A program made the translations under genes and the position numbers. DNA of 64,000 nucleotides from Dermacentor variabilis. Its lineage: Eukaryota > Arthropoda > Arachnida > Ixodida > Ixodidae. The notes below the pieces were generated by a model. The model was given only the letters and a program-made list of their open reading frames with translations, was not told the DNA's origin and ran no database searches. The stretch spans positions 124,533,105 to 124,597,104 of the forward strand of contig NC_134572.1 in the NCBI RefSeq assembly GCF_050947875.1, in the 5' to 3' direction. Below are positions 24,384-37,159 of this stretch, piece after piece. The stretch's first letter is position 1. Each line of letters begins with the position of its first letter.

Positions 24384-25112
24384 TACTAAAAGAAAGGTAT
24401 ACTACTCTTAACGTTATCGCACTAATTTTCCTTCCAGAGTTCCTTCTTGCCGTATTTGTAAAACCGCGTTTACTTTTTCCTCTTGTTGGTGCGGAGGAGG
24501 AGGGCAGGAGGAGGATATTTCATGCAATACTACATTTCGCGATCCTTACTCTTGGCCGGCGAGCTTCTCATTTCAGGAGGAAGTTATATGTTTGACTTTA
24601 GTTTCCGCGTTTAATTCGATTCTGTCGTGCGTCGATAATATGTTAGCCATGGCGAATACTAATTTCGACAGAACGTCACTTATGCGGGCATGAAGAACAC
24701 GTCATTGCAGAATTGAATATTTGGTAGTTCCACGGCGTACATGCATTGTTCACTGTGCTTGCGACGGGGAGCCTGATTCTATCTCGCCGGACCTTAACGG
24801 GAAACAAAGACACGCCACGAAGTTCCAGTCGAGCATTGTTCGTAAAATTTGGGACAGTCCCGTGAAGTCCAGGATGTCTGGCAGCCCTAACGCTGTAGCC
24901 ATGGCGTGCGAAACGCTTGGCGTGTAGCGGATTTTTGGCGGCTTCTTTTTCAACCAAAGTACTCGCAGCAAGCCTACACGTCGTTATGAGGCATCGATTT
25001 TCTTTTTTTCTTTTTTAATCGTGTGCGCCTTATCTAAAAAATGGCGGCGATGGTAACGCAACCTTATATTGGGCTTTCCTTCTTACGATGACTGATCACT
25101 GTGCTGTCAACG

Positions 25113-25131
25113 CCCCCCCCCCCCCCCCCCC
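25113..25131 (+). repeat. C-run (19 nt) in intron 1
   Basis: 19 consecutive C on the PCBP sense strand. Confidence 0.95.
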
Positions 25132-25450
25132 ACTTTCCCGCTATATTTGCTCCTTTCGAGACACTGTTAAAGCGTGCGCACGAGGCACGCATCTATGGAC
25201 CAGAGTGATGAAATTACTCCTCGCTCTCCCATCGCCGACTGAGCGGCGGTCTGTCGATGCCAAGACAAATAGGCGGCTTCCGCCGCCGCGCGATCTGCCT
25301 CCAAACGAGACATCCGGCTTCTGTTAGTCAATTCGCGCTCGCCGAGCCAGAGCCTCTCCTATGGCCGGCCTCTTCTGCTTACTCTTGGACTCTCAAACGG
25401 TTTGCCGCGGGCACGCGGTGTGCGTCAATATATATAGCGCTCAGCCTGTC

Positions 25451-25473
25451 CCTCTCTCTCTCTCTCTCTCTCT
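25451..25473. repeat. (TC)n microsatellite
   Basis: About 23 bp of TC dinucleotide. Confidence 0.9.
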
Positions 25474-26874
25474 GTTCCTCGCAGCTTGCCGCTCGTTAGC
25501 GGCCGTCCCTGTGCGCCTGTCCTTCTGGCGGTGCAGCCCCACATCGCCGCTCGGGCTCCATGCCTTCGCGCTATCACGCCTACTCCACTGTCTGAGCGCG
25601 CGGGGGCATTCTGCAGGCGCGGAATTCGCGCGTCGATTTTTTTTCTTTTTTCTTTATTTTCCCCCCTTTTCCCTCTTGGCGAGCCCCGCAGGCCTGGTCT
25701 AGTCGAAGATGCGTCTGGCATTTTGAGCCGGGACTGTCTGGCAGGCACTTCTTATTTTTCTCTTCTTGTCTTCATTATCTCTGCGTTCCCGTCTATCTAG
25801 ATCTGCCTTTTCTTTTGAAATATCTGTGCGCTCCGACGCGCGGCGCAGTTATGGAAGGTTTAATTTGTTTTTTGTCGTTCGGTGCTTGCCTGTAGTCGAT
25901 GATTGTGCTCTTCTAATTCGCCTGTCTGTTCATATCTGACGAAGGAGCTCATTTCTGACTGCGCTTCGTTTTTTCGCTCTTGGCCGAGAAGAAGATCAAA
26001 ATGAGTTTCTCCGAGCTTGATGCGTTTCTTTTTTCTCTGGTTCTCTTTATGCGAGTTTCATCCGAATTATTAGCAGCCGCCGATTGTGTAACCCTCAGCA
26101 GGACGTCCCCTGCTTGTATTTCTCGCTTCACTTGCAGTTCAAGCGCTCCTTCCTCTGCGCCGAATGTTCCTCTCATATTTTATTCATTTCAAAGTTGGGA
26201 AAAAGTAGGGTAACGGCCTCTCTCGTGAATAGTTTTCGCACGAGTACTTACTCGCCTCTGGAACGTAAATCGGAAATTCGATGCCTGAACACCATTCATG
26301 TTCATAGATGCCTTCATGTGCGCTCCGAGACAACAAAAAACAGTTCGTTTCTTCCTTTCCTAGTCCTTTAGATGCTTGCGATATTTAATTTATTAATGCA
26401 GCTCTTGCCTTCTGTGTCGTCGTAAGTATATTGCGCAATTGTAATGACGTTCGCTGTCTTCTCGAAAATGAAAGAAGGCGAGGATGAGGGGAAGGGGTGA
26501 TATACGGCACCCGCTAATGTGCTATGAAGTCTTCGTATACCGTAAAACAGAGGACAAGGTCTCACCCGAAATTTAGAAACAGCCAGTCGAAGATGGAGGG
26601 CGAGCACTTGTTCGTCCAAGGAGCCGAAGTGCGGACGTAGGTAATGATGGAAAGGGTGCTGTTTAGGTCTCGAGTTTTCGTACTGAGCACGATTTATTCC
26701 ATCAGAAATGCATCACCCGCGCAACTCGTTAGCCACACTCTTTTGCACTTGGGTCATGGCATGACCATGAAGCGACTCAAATGTTGGATTTATTCAGTTT
26801 GAATGAATAGATTCCCGCAAGAAAAAGCCCGGAAGAAGTAAACAAGTCTCCAGATTTTTTGCTTGGTGAAACTG

Positions 26875-27060
26875 TAGGTTTCCACGTGACCAAGATCGGT
26901 CGAACGAAGGTTGTTTCGCCGACGTTTCGGCCAGGCGACCTGGTCTCCGTCTGGGTGACAACAGCTCGCGCTGACGAAAACTGGTGAACCGCGGTCGAAA
27001 CGTTGGCTCCTCCTGTCTGAGGCATCCCTTATTCGACCACTGTTCCGTCACATCAAGTAT
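26875..27060. mobile_element. Possible Penelope-like terminal segment
   Basis: The segment carries GACGTTTCGGCCAGGCGACC and, 80 nt on, GGTCGAAACGTTGG, so the CGAAACGT core occurs in both orientations. CTGACGA at 26971-26977 and CGAAAC at 26996-27001 match the two conserved core blocks of hammerhead ribozymes (CUGANGA and GAAA). Penelope-like elements are known to carry such ribozymes in their terminal repeats. The helix II pairing I can draw is weak (four pairs with one wobble), and no reverse transcriptase lies nearby. Confidence 0.35.
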
Positions 27061-28393
27061 CCATCTTACCGTGAACCTCTGTTTTGCATAGGCTTGCATC
27101 GTGTTCATTTGACTATACCATTCACGTGCTTGATGGCAGCGATCCCCGGAACCCGTTAGCCTACAGCGCCCGCGAGCCCGCCTCCACGACCGAAATTTGG
27201 ATGAGAACGAATCGCCTATAGAGGGCGCAGTGTCCACCGAGCCAAGGTGTGCTAGGCGCCTGCGAAGCTCTCCCTGTTTCGACGCAAAAGAAAACAGCGA
27301 TGCCTTCGCTAGCTGGGGCACGATAGAAAGTGGCAGAGTGGCGCGGGGCCTCGGAGCGAGATCAATGGCAAATCGAAGAGCTCGTTGCGCTCTTCTTTGG
27401 CGAGCACAGCGGCAGTTTCCTCCAAAGTCCGGCAGGCACTGCTTACCTTGTGTAGCCCGTAAGCTCCGGGAAGCCTCCTCCTGCTTTCTTCGCGTCTCTC
27501 GCACCATCCGTGCGTCGCACGGTTGCTCGCCTGCTTTCCCGTTTCTGTGAGTGTGGCTTTCCAGCGAAGCGCAGGGGCGTCAGCGCACTGCCGTGAAGGT
27601 ACGGGGAAGGGAGTTATGGGGGTGGCGAGGCTCTAAGGGCGCGCAGGGCACCGTCATCGATCAATTAAGTGGGCAGTTCTCATTTGCTCCGAACCGACCG
27701 AAGAGGAAAAGATACAAGTAAAAAACAGTAATGCGAAAAGAGAAGCGGATCACGCGGCGGAAGAGCTCGAAGAGCCTTGCCTTGGGAGGTTCGCGCGTGC
27801 CTGTGGGCCGTTAAGCTGCGGCACATCGCAATTGGCTGTTATAAAACACACCTGATCCCCGTGGCGTCTCGATCGTTTGGCACTTCTCTTGGGGCTGCTG
27901 CTGCTGCCCTCTGGTCTGACACCTGTCTCTCTTTCATTGCTTTTCTCGCTGCCTTCGCTCTAAGCCGGGATGCGTTGACGATGTTTCTTTCCTTTCTTTT
28001 TTTTTTGTGAGCTGTCTCTCTCGCTCTCTCTTTCGTTTTTTTTTTATGCCCTGTTTATTACTACATCACCGGACGCTTTCTACGGAAAATTGACGGTGCT
28101 TCCCTCTAGGTGTAAATTTAGGTTTTACTAAAATTGACACTAGACACAATAACAGACTGCTTTAAAAATGTTAGAAAGAATGGTACAGATTGAAGGGCTA
28201 CACAGAAATACAGCCCTTTTCTGTCGGACCAGTTGTTTTGCACTTTTCTATGCCGAAACATTACCAACTTGGCCAACCTTGAAATATTTCCTACTGCGTA
28301 GTGTTTTTTTTTTCTCGCTCTTCTTTAATTAATCACGATACTCGTTATTATTTCGTGCACGTTTACCAGAATTACTTTCTTTCTGACTGATAA

Positions 28394-28664
28394 CGCTGTG
28401 GCGAGGCTAGTCTTCCGGGCTTGAAGCTCGCTTTGGACACGTTCAGTTAGTTAAGTACCAGCAGGGCACGGGTTCGATCCTGTCCGCCTCGTCTGCATTG
28501 CAGGGGGGGGGGGGGATGAAAAAAAAAAAAAACGTTCGTGTACTATATTTAGCTGCAACTTTGGAGAACCCCTACGTGGTCCAAATTAATCCGGAGTCCT
28601 CCGCTATACGGCATACCTCATAATCAGATCGTGGTTTTGACACGTAAAACCCCGAAATGATTCT
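28394..28664 (+). mobile_element. tRNA-derived SINE, Ruka-like (copy 3)
   Basis: The head is degenerate but has the B box GGTTCGATCC at 28471-28480. The body includes AATTAATCCGGAGTCCTCCG, GGCATACCTCATAATCAGAT and CGTGGTTTTGACACGTAAAA with CCCC following. A 13-G run and an A-run lie in the middle. It shares these blocks with the other copies. Confidence 0.8.
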
Positions 28665-31600
28665 AAAGGCAACTAACCTGATCGTGCAGGGCTTTTGTTT
28701 ATAGATGCTATAGATAGGGGCAGTGGACAGCTATTCGGCGAACTGATGGCGCATAACGTAGATGCCAGAACGCGGCGCTTATCCATGATTATGAATGCAT
28801 GAAACGGGAGTCGCTGCACCTTCAGGATGTAGCTGTTCTTTTTCTTTTTTTTTTGAAGTCCTCAGATGACTCAGTACGAGTTCGTCCTCCGTCAGAACAG
28901 GCAAGTGGCAGCGCATAAACCGCGCGCTCGCACCCTGTTACGCCACCGTGGAGATTAAGCTTGCCAGGGGCGTCAAATCTAATTGCAGTTGCGTTCATTC
29001 CAGCCATTATCCGTGCCGTTTTGTACACCTGCAGTGCTCGCCTTCCTCATTCGCGTAACGCGATTACGCTGCCGAAATTCTCGGCGCGTTTCGGCCCCCC
29101 TCCTGTGAGTAATCAGATGTCGGGCGCAAAGTGTTGCTAACTTCTAAACGTCTTCGCCGGCGCGAGCCATTAGGGACCGGTACTCTCTTGCGCAGGTTGC
29201 CTCCTCGTGTCCGAAAGAACAGCGTGCGACAAAGGATGTGCGAGGTAGATATGTAGGGCAAGATACCAAGCGCGCAGCATTCTGAAGACGCGTTACCTGG
29301 ACGGGCGGTAGGGAAGGGGCGGCAGGAAGGGGAGAGGCGCAAGCTGAGCTTGCTTCACGGAGGACGCCCTTTCCTTGCAGAGAAGCAGCGGGGCTTTCCC
29401 GCAGCACTCTTAAACTCGAAACCGCACACGCACGTACGCGCGCACATGCTACGTGCGCAGCGCTCTCTCCGCAGCCTACTAGAACAAAAGGGGTGGAAGA
29501 AAAAAAAGCATAAACGTAGACAAAAGCCGTAGCCGCCGTTTCTCAACGCGCTATCTCCTCCAAGCCGGGACTGTGTATAGCTTCGAGCAGCTAGCCGGCG
29601 CAATTACACGTAGTGCACCGGGGCGACCGACCGACCGACCGCCGCCGCGTTGCTTCATCCCCGCGGCGTCTGTGCACGCGCCCACCGACTGGTCGTTTAT
29701 TTCTTTCGCCCTTTCCTCCTCTCTTTCTTTTTCCTCGATTTGCCTCGGCAATTTTCTTTTTTATTCTTCTTTACCTTCTTGTTTTGTTCCCCGTCCTCCA
29801 AGTTCGTTTTCTTTGTGGCTCGCCTGTCGACGCGATCGCGAAATAGAAGTGAAAGGGTCCAGAGCTCGGGCGTGTGGCGCGTTCGCTCGAGGGAGGGGAA
29901 GAAAAAAAAAGGAAGTGCGTAAAATAGAAAGAAAGAAAAAAAATGACAAAGGCGTGCTAGAGCTTTCGGCGTCCAAGGAAAAGAAGGGGAACGTACCGGA
30001 GGGGGAAGGAGGCTACTGGAGAACGCCGAGCCTGCCACTTCGGGGACAACTCGGCGGAAAATGACGTCCCCAGGCGAACATTCAAAGCGACAGAGATACA
30101 CCTCGACGTTGCTCAAGCTGCGCACGCTCACGCGGGAGAAAGGCAAAACGTGCCCCGAGGCCAGCGCGCGAAACACCTCCCGAGAGAAAAAAAAGAAACA
30201 ACGGTGCGTGCGGCACCACGGAGGTGGCGACAAATAAGAGCGCGCGTGAAAGACAGAACGAGAGCAAGGAAGCAAGCATGAAGTGAAAGAAAGATGGGAA
30301 GCCAGCGACGAACAGTGATCGGAAAGAGCGAAAGTGGGGCTATAGCAAAGAAAAAAAAAAAAAAGGAGTGTGCCTGGTGAAGAAACAAACGAAGGAATTC
30401 GCGCACCAGCGTCGCGTCGCCCGCCTCCAGTTTCTTCGTAGCTCCTTTCAACGACTTCATTTTTTTTTTCTTTCGTAGGCTTTCATTCTCTCCCTTTATT
30501 TCAGGCTACTGCCGCTCTTTGAGCGTGTGTCTCGCTTATACTGTAGCCGCCGCGCGACACAGGCGGTGCGATGCTCCCCGTACTACCCGTTGCCGGCGAC
30601 AAATAGAACTACTGTTTTCTCTCGCGGGAGCCATTCTTAAACTCGTTGTCGGCCCGGAATGAGCTCTTCCGGATTGCTTTCTGTACGCCCCTCCCTTCTT
30701 CCCGGCCCACTCACTCCCGCACGGCAACGGCGCTGCAGAAGAGACCGAGTATCGGGACCTGTACAGTGCTGCTGTCGTAGTTGCCAGCCCGCCCCCACTC
30801 CCATTTGCCTCGGCGGTGTGTAAAGCCGGTGGCAACAAGAGCAGCGCCAAGAGAGAAACGGCTTCGAGTCAAGCGAACGCCGGAGTGGCTTGGCTACTAC
30901 CGGGCGCGCACGGCTTGCTCTTCGCCGTCGCCGTGCAAGAGATGTCTCGACACGTTTCGTTCTAGAGTCGCGCCCGGGGCCCCCGAGCAAGCCCCGAGAA
31001 AGGACCGCGGTGGTCCCCCGAGCTCGCGCCGTTATTAGCCCCCGACCAGCGGATCTTGGTGGGACTGGCCGCGGGATTCGTTTATCTGTCACGCGCGCCA
31101 CTTCGCACGCCGTCTTGTTAACCCGGAATGAAAACGAATGGCTGCTCTTCCGTGTCGGACGCGACAGGAGAGGCCGCGATGTCTTTCACTCGATCATTTA
31201 GTTCTTGCGCGCCGTCTCTCGCAGCCGTGCCGGGCTAGGCGTGGTAGCGTTTGAAGATTTGGGGGCGCCGCTCGACTCTTTCCGCACTCTGTATCTCTGA
31301 AAGTGCTGCGGCGTGGTGTGCCGAATGCTGGGCGGATACTTCGATGTACTCGCTCTTTCTATCTTTCAGCTTCAAAAAATATAACGATAAAGGAAGAGAG
31401 AGAGAGAGAAATAAATTAAGAACTTGCTTTGCGCTGTCACTAAAACGCCTAATCCGTTTCCGCACCGAAAGTTAGTCGTTTATGCCATTGCTTCGCTTTC
31501 TGTGTTTGCTATTGGTACGTTGTCGGAGCAAGCAGGTATCACGTGCTACACTGTAAGCCTCGTGCGGACGTCTCGTACAATCGACGCATCCAGTGCGTGG

Positions 31601-32353
31601 CTCGTGAGAAAGCGGATGACTTTCCGTATGGAGGTGACTGTTAAGCTCAATTCGCCCGTCATGTTCCTTCTTTTTTTCTGGGTTCATTTTAGAACGGTCG
31701 TCGTGGCGTTGAAGCTGCTTACTCGAGGCTTCCCGCTTGAATTTCTAATTCGGCCACCACGTATCCAACGTACGCGGGCGGGCATCAAACTCGCTCCCGC
31801 GAGATGCATCGGTAGCCGTGCATAGTGTGTCAAGCCTAAACGGGTTTGCGTCTTTTTTTCTACTTCGCTGCAAACCGGCCGCAGGCGCTTCTCACTTCTC
31901 TCGATAATGTTCCTCCGAGCGGCGGCAGCGACGCGTTTCCATCGGTACACATTCTCGCCGGTGCGTTTGTTTGCCCGAGCCGAGTGAAAGGGAAAAACAA
32001 AAAAGAGTGGATGGAAAGACGGGAGAGAGTGGGGGGGGAGGCCGTATCGATGCAGAGGGCGGAGGTTGGTGGTCTCGGGCAGGGGCTGCGTTTCGCACGC
32101 GTCGTCATTATCGCAAGGAATCGCGCGCCTGCCCTTGCCCGCCGCACTCTGTCTTTCGGAAGGTGCGCTTCGCCGACCGCCATTCTCCGGAGCCGGCGAC
32201 CGCCGCCCGTGTTTGCCGAGGGAAAAAGCGAGAGTTGTCGAGGCGGCACCGCCCGAAAGAATTGCCGTGCGTGCGCCGAGGAGGCGGCAACCAGACTCGC
32301 TGACGACGCGCGTGGCGATTCCCTTAAGTGGGTGAATTAATGAGGCGCGCGAG

Positions 32354-32366
32354 CCCCCCCCCCCCC
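32354..32366 (+). repeat. C-run (13 nt) in intron 1
   Basis: 13 consecutive C on the sense strand. Confidence 0.95.
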
Positions 32367-33870
32367 TTCCCGTTAATTACCAATGGTTCCGGCTTTCCTT
32401 TCAAGATCAACGCACCGCGCGACGGAGCTTGGTAAAAGGAAAGGAGAGGGAATACGAGGAGTGGAACACCTGCGGCGATACTTATTGCCTCCTCTTGCTA
32501 GCAGGTCGCGCCGTTTTAGTCTTTGGCAGGGCGACACTGCGGCGACAGTAGGCGGCGCCACCTTCGTCGACGGCGACGATTTCGCCGGGGGCGGCGGGAT
32601 TTCGGGCGAAGTCGCTAAGTGGTGGGAAGCTGTGCGAAAATGCGGCCGTAGTGAATGCACTCGCCGATACGTCCGATATGTGCCTTTTCTTTTTTGTGCA
32701 AGATCGATTGTGTTCTGCCACTGCCCGTTGTTATGTTGTATCGTTTTAAAGGCGGGCCTGTTTTGGAAAGGTTACACGTACTTGGTAGAAGTGTAGGCTT
32801 GGTCACAGAAAGGAAAAAAAAATGCAAATGGTATAGGAAAAGAAAATACAAGAATTGAAAGGAAAATGGGGGCGACAAGTCAATTCACGAAACACACAAA
32901 ACCCTCTTTCTGCCTAGCCCTCCATCCCGAAATTATAGGAAGGGGAGTTAGCTTGATGTGCGTAAAATGAATTTCATAGGAAGCTAACTCCAACTTCTTT
33001 TTTTAAAGAGCAAAATACGAGTTTGGAGCAAGGCGAGAAGGGGGACGGGAAAATGTTGTTCCTAAGCTGCTAGTCCTTGCGCAGCGACTGTGTTCGTTTA
33101 CGTTTTAGTCTTTGCTTTGCCGTCACACTTCGGTGGCTTGCGTGGTGCACCCTTTGCAGGAAAGCGAAGTTCATTGCGTTTTATGGTTTAGTGCAAAGTG
33201 TAGGTTCAAGGAGGAAAGAAATTTGTACTTTGCCGTGGGGCAAACAAACAAAAGTTCACGCCCGGGAGAGCCTTACTTATAAAGCCGTAGCTAAATATGG
33301 ACGAATGTACCATTCAGCATGCGCTCGAAGTGCGTAACTGCCCTCGTTATAAACGAACAGGCACTGGTTGGACAAATAAGCTAGGGACTGAGCTTCCTCT
33401 TTCCCGAGTTCAATGCGGTATGTTTGCTTTACCTTTAGGTAACATGCGCAAAAGCTTTGTGGACCTAAGATACAGTTTAGTAACGCACGCTAAACGGCGA
33501 AGAACACGCTGGCAACGTGTCGGGCCACATCGCCGTAATCCTGAAAGATGACGCGGGTCGCCGCGCGGATCTCGTTAGGTCTTCGAATTCTATGCTCGAT
33601 TTGTGGCCGGCTGTTGCCGGCGGAGGCACCATATCTCAAGTCATTCACGGTCTTTTTTTTTTTTTTTCCTGACCTGCACGCTGAGTCAGCGCGCACATGC
33701 ACGGCGCGTTATAAATAAATCCGTGCTTTTGCCTAGCAGCGAGGCTATTTCCTGTTTGCCGGACTATCTCTCCCCGCAACACCCCCGCATTCCCCTTCTG
33801 CCGAATATGCAACTTTGTGACGTTGGCCTCGCTGTTTGCTTTCTGAGCCGCCTTTTGTCTTTCTTCTTCG

Positions 33871-33886
33871 CCCCCCCCCCCCCCCC
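33871..33886 (+). repeat. C-run (16 nt) in intron 1
   Basis: 16 consecutive C on the sense strand. Confidence 0.95.
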
Positions 33887-35338
33887 GGGGTCTTGCGTTA
33901 CGCCCTCCTTTGCTCGTCTATTTTCTTTTCCCTCCTGCGCAGATTCTTTATTTACTCTTCTCGGGTTGCCTTGCACCTTTCTTTTCCTATATCTCACTGC
34001 CCTTATTCGCAGCCCGTCGTATTGCCTTGCGCGGGTATGTAGTCTCTCTTTCTTTCTCTCTCTCTCTCTCGCTGTCTCGCCTGTGTATTAACTGTCTCAT
34101 TAAAACAGTGCAGCGCTACCGAAGGTAGTGGTTGTGTTCTCAGGAGTTCGTCTACTTTCAACGTTATTTCTTGCTTTTTGCGCTATAAATCTGTCGAAAA
34201 TATTTGCTACAGCACCTTTATTTTGTGAGCAGGTTGTAACTGAAAATACTGTACTTCCTGCATTCGTTTGCCTCTACGTTTTAAAGTAGGCTTCTATCAA
34301 GCTTGATGTGCCTTTTCGCCCACAGCCTTCAACATCGTTGTACATTTTGTGCCGCGCACGTTGGAATAACGTGACCTTGCTTGGCGGCCATTGAACGGCA
34401 CCCAGACAATCTCGCCACGCCGCTCAACGCGCGCGAGCAGCCTCGCGAACTTATCGTCGCCGATAGGCTGACGGCAGCGCTCGCTGCACGCTTTTAGCAG
34501 CGAGCCCATCCGCCCTCGCCTTTCGTCCAACATTGCTGCCCTTTGTGTGCTCGCGTATCACGACCTTCCTTCCCCCTCTCGCGCCCCGGGCGCTATTTCA
34601 GTCCGCCGGTGTACGACAATTTGCTCGCCGGCTGTCAGACCTCCTCGCCTCGCTGCTTCCTCCTCTTTTTCCTTAGCCTTCTCTCCTCGTGTCGCTAAAG
34701 CGAGCGCGCGAAGCGTCGGCGCGGCCTTCCTTCGGCGGAGACGCTGTGCACGGCGTCGTGCTCGCCGCTGGGATTCTCTCTCCGATTCTTTTGTCTGCCG
34801 CTTTCCTGCCGGCCACGTCCTTCAAGATCCGCGCCGCCGCTGCTGCTGCGGCCGCTGCCGTTAGCGCTATGGCCGCCGGCATGTGTTTACCGCCTTGTGT
34901 AACGCCCTTTTGCGCGCGGCTTGCCCCCGCCAGATAAGCCTCCGCGGCTCGCCGTAAAGCGCCCGAGCGAGGCGCACTTCTTTTCCTGCGCCTCCATCCT
35001 GCTAGGTTTTGAAGCCCGGCTACTGCCTCGGCTTCCCCTCTCTCCCCTTTGGCTCCGTCCGCCGCTTCCCCCCGCTTCCTTTTGTTCCTGCAGGGGAACA
35101 AAGGCGGAAATGGGCGAGCGTGCCCCGGAGCCGCCACCGGCGGGTTCTTTTCCCAGTCGGCCAACTCGCTGGCGTGCTCTCGACCACGCGCTGCGCCTGG
35201 CGCCTGCCTGCTCGGCGTTCGTGTGTGCGTGCGCACGAGCGGCCTGAGGAAATGAGCTCTTGTACGGCGCCGCGTCAGCCTGGCAAAGCCGTTCAGGCAT
35301 GCTTGATAAGATGTCCTCCTCGCAGCACCGGGTCTCCT

Positions 35339-35351
35339 CCCCCCCCCCCCC
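35339..35351 (+). repeat. C-run (13 nt) in intron 1
   Basis: 13 consecutive C on the sense strand, just before CACCATGGCG. Confidence 0.9.
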
Positions 35352-35939
35352 ACCATGGCGCGCACCTCTTGTCGCCCTTTGCTCTTTATCTCCGAGCTCT
35401 CTCTCTCTCTCCTTTTTTATTTATCATTCGTCTTTGTAAGCATGCGCCAAACTGCTATATTTGTTCTCGCTTTGTGCTCCCGGGCTTTATCCGTATTATT
35501 GCTTTCTGTCTGTGATGAATGCAAGTCTGGCGCCGGTCGAGCATAACGCGGGACTGCGTTAGCGAATGGGCAGTCGGGTTACGGGCAAACCTTGCGCACT
35601 GCTGTGAATCTCAGCCTAAGCCCGTTGCGCCTTAGTTGCGTCACCTCTGCTTTGCGGCATGACTAAATGACGAGCACCGTGAAACAAGCTTTTCTCTTTT
35701 TTTCTTTTTCTTTTTTTTTTCGTGCCTAAGTTGCGCTTGGAAGTTAACAAATGTGCAATCTCGTTTTCCTTCTGAAATGTGGTGTGAATTTCTCCCGCCA
35801 CTGCATGTGGTGTCGCAGATGTGAATGATTGTGTTGCATGTCATAATTATTTCTTTGTAGAATTGAACAAGTTTCTGAACTAGACTAAGCTCTATCTAGT
35901 ATACTGAGGCTGTGCAAAAGAAGTCAGCTGAACATAGTA

Positions 35940-36705
35940 CAGTCAAATGCCTCTGCAATGACCCTTGACAATAAAATTATCTGTGTAACGAACGACTCTG
36001 TATACTCTGTATGTCAAGGCGAAATTTCTTTTTCATATGTACTCTGAATGCATCTATAGGGAAAAATACGGCTACTAAATTACTTGTACAACGAAAGAAT
36101 TTAGCCATCCCTGACAGCTTATTTGTTACTTATTTGCAACTGACGCATGTAATGGCACCACTGCTTCCCTCCACAGCTGTTTCTGAGCTGTGGTGCACAA
36201 AGGGAGTCACTGGTCAGCTCCACAACAATCACATGGGCAGGTCTGGACCCTGCCGTATCTATGATAGATCCCCACTTCCATATATATATATACATATACA
36301 CACACACGCAGTTATGATATATGCTCAAAACTAGCGACAGACAACATTGTCAAAACCACTGAAGGGGAAAGAGGTGAATGTCGACAAAAGTAGCAGTGAT
36401 AAAGAGCCCGCGGTCTGACCGAGAATTTTGGCAAGGAAGGCAGTAGGGGAAATTGATGTTCTGCGTTTGTACTTTGCATCAGCTGCGTGAGGTTGGCTGC
36501 AGCTGCACATTCCACTGAACAAAGAGTGGAGAAGAAAATTTGTGTCTTAACTGTCTCTTGATTCGTGCTAAGTAAAGGCTTTCTTTGGCTTTACATGCTT
36601 CGACTGCATTATTGAAAGTGGTACGGTGTTCAATATTCACAACTAGGTGACTTGTATAACGAATTTTGGAGTTTTTAGGTGCTTCCTTATAAAGGGATTT
36701 GACTG
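35940..36705. mobile_element. TA-flanked inverted-repeat element (766 bp, mariner/Tigger-like MITE)
   Basis: The left end CAGTCAAATGCCTCTGCAAT and the inverted right end CAGTCAAATCCCTTTATAAG are both flanked by TA. The internal sequence has no transposase. The CAG start and TA flanks fit the Tc1/mariner-pogo group. Confidence 0.5.
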
Positions 36706-37159
36706 TATAAATTATAAGTATGTATAAACAGTAGAGACATATAAACTAAAACTTACAATATCATTAGTTCTCGCACAGTATGGAGCAAGTATGAAAATGC
36801 CTTATTCCATCTTCAGTGGCCCTAGGTAAAGAACGAGGTTCATATTTATTCTTGCAAGAACAGAAACTTTAGTGACATCCTTAGACCATTCTTGCAAATT
36901 AAGCCTGAATATTACCAGCTGCTATATTCATAACAACACTGGTGGTGAGTCACTAGTGCATTCTTTAAGAGAAATAGAAATAACTTTATGATGAATCATT
37001 TCTAATGCATTCATATTACGTTTTTGGTGGAATACTGTACCGTCTTATTCAACGCTCGACATAAATACTCATTTTTCATTTTGGCGTGAACAGGACATTG
37101 ACTCCAAGTGCTGCATCATTATTCCAAGTACCAAACTAATGCCGATAGGTTTACCTATA

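Noticed and set aside
26794..27507. 237-codon minus-strand open frame
   Set aside because: It runs across a repeat-like segment with CGAAACGT motifs and shows no protein domain.
25400..35400. Many long open frames on both strands, including a 230-codon minus-strand frame at 34673-35365
   Set aside because: The translations are low-complexity Arg/Ser/Ala/Pro-rich, overlap on both strands and match no family I know. GC-rich DNA has few stops.
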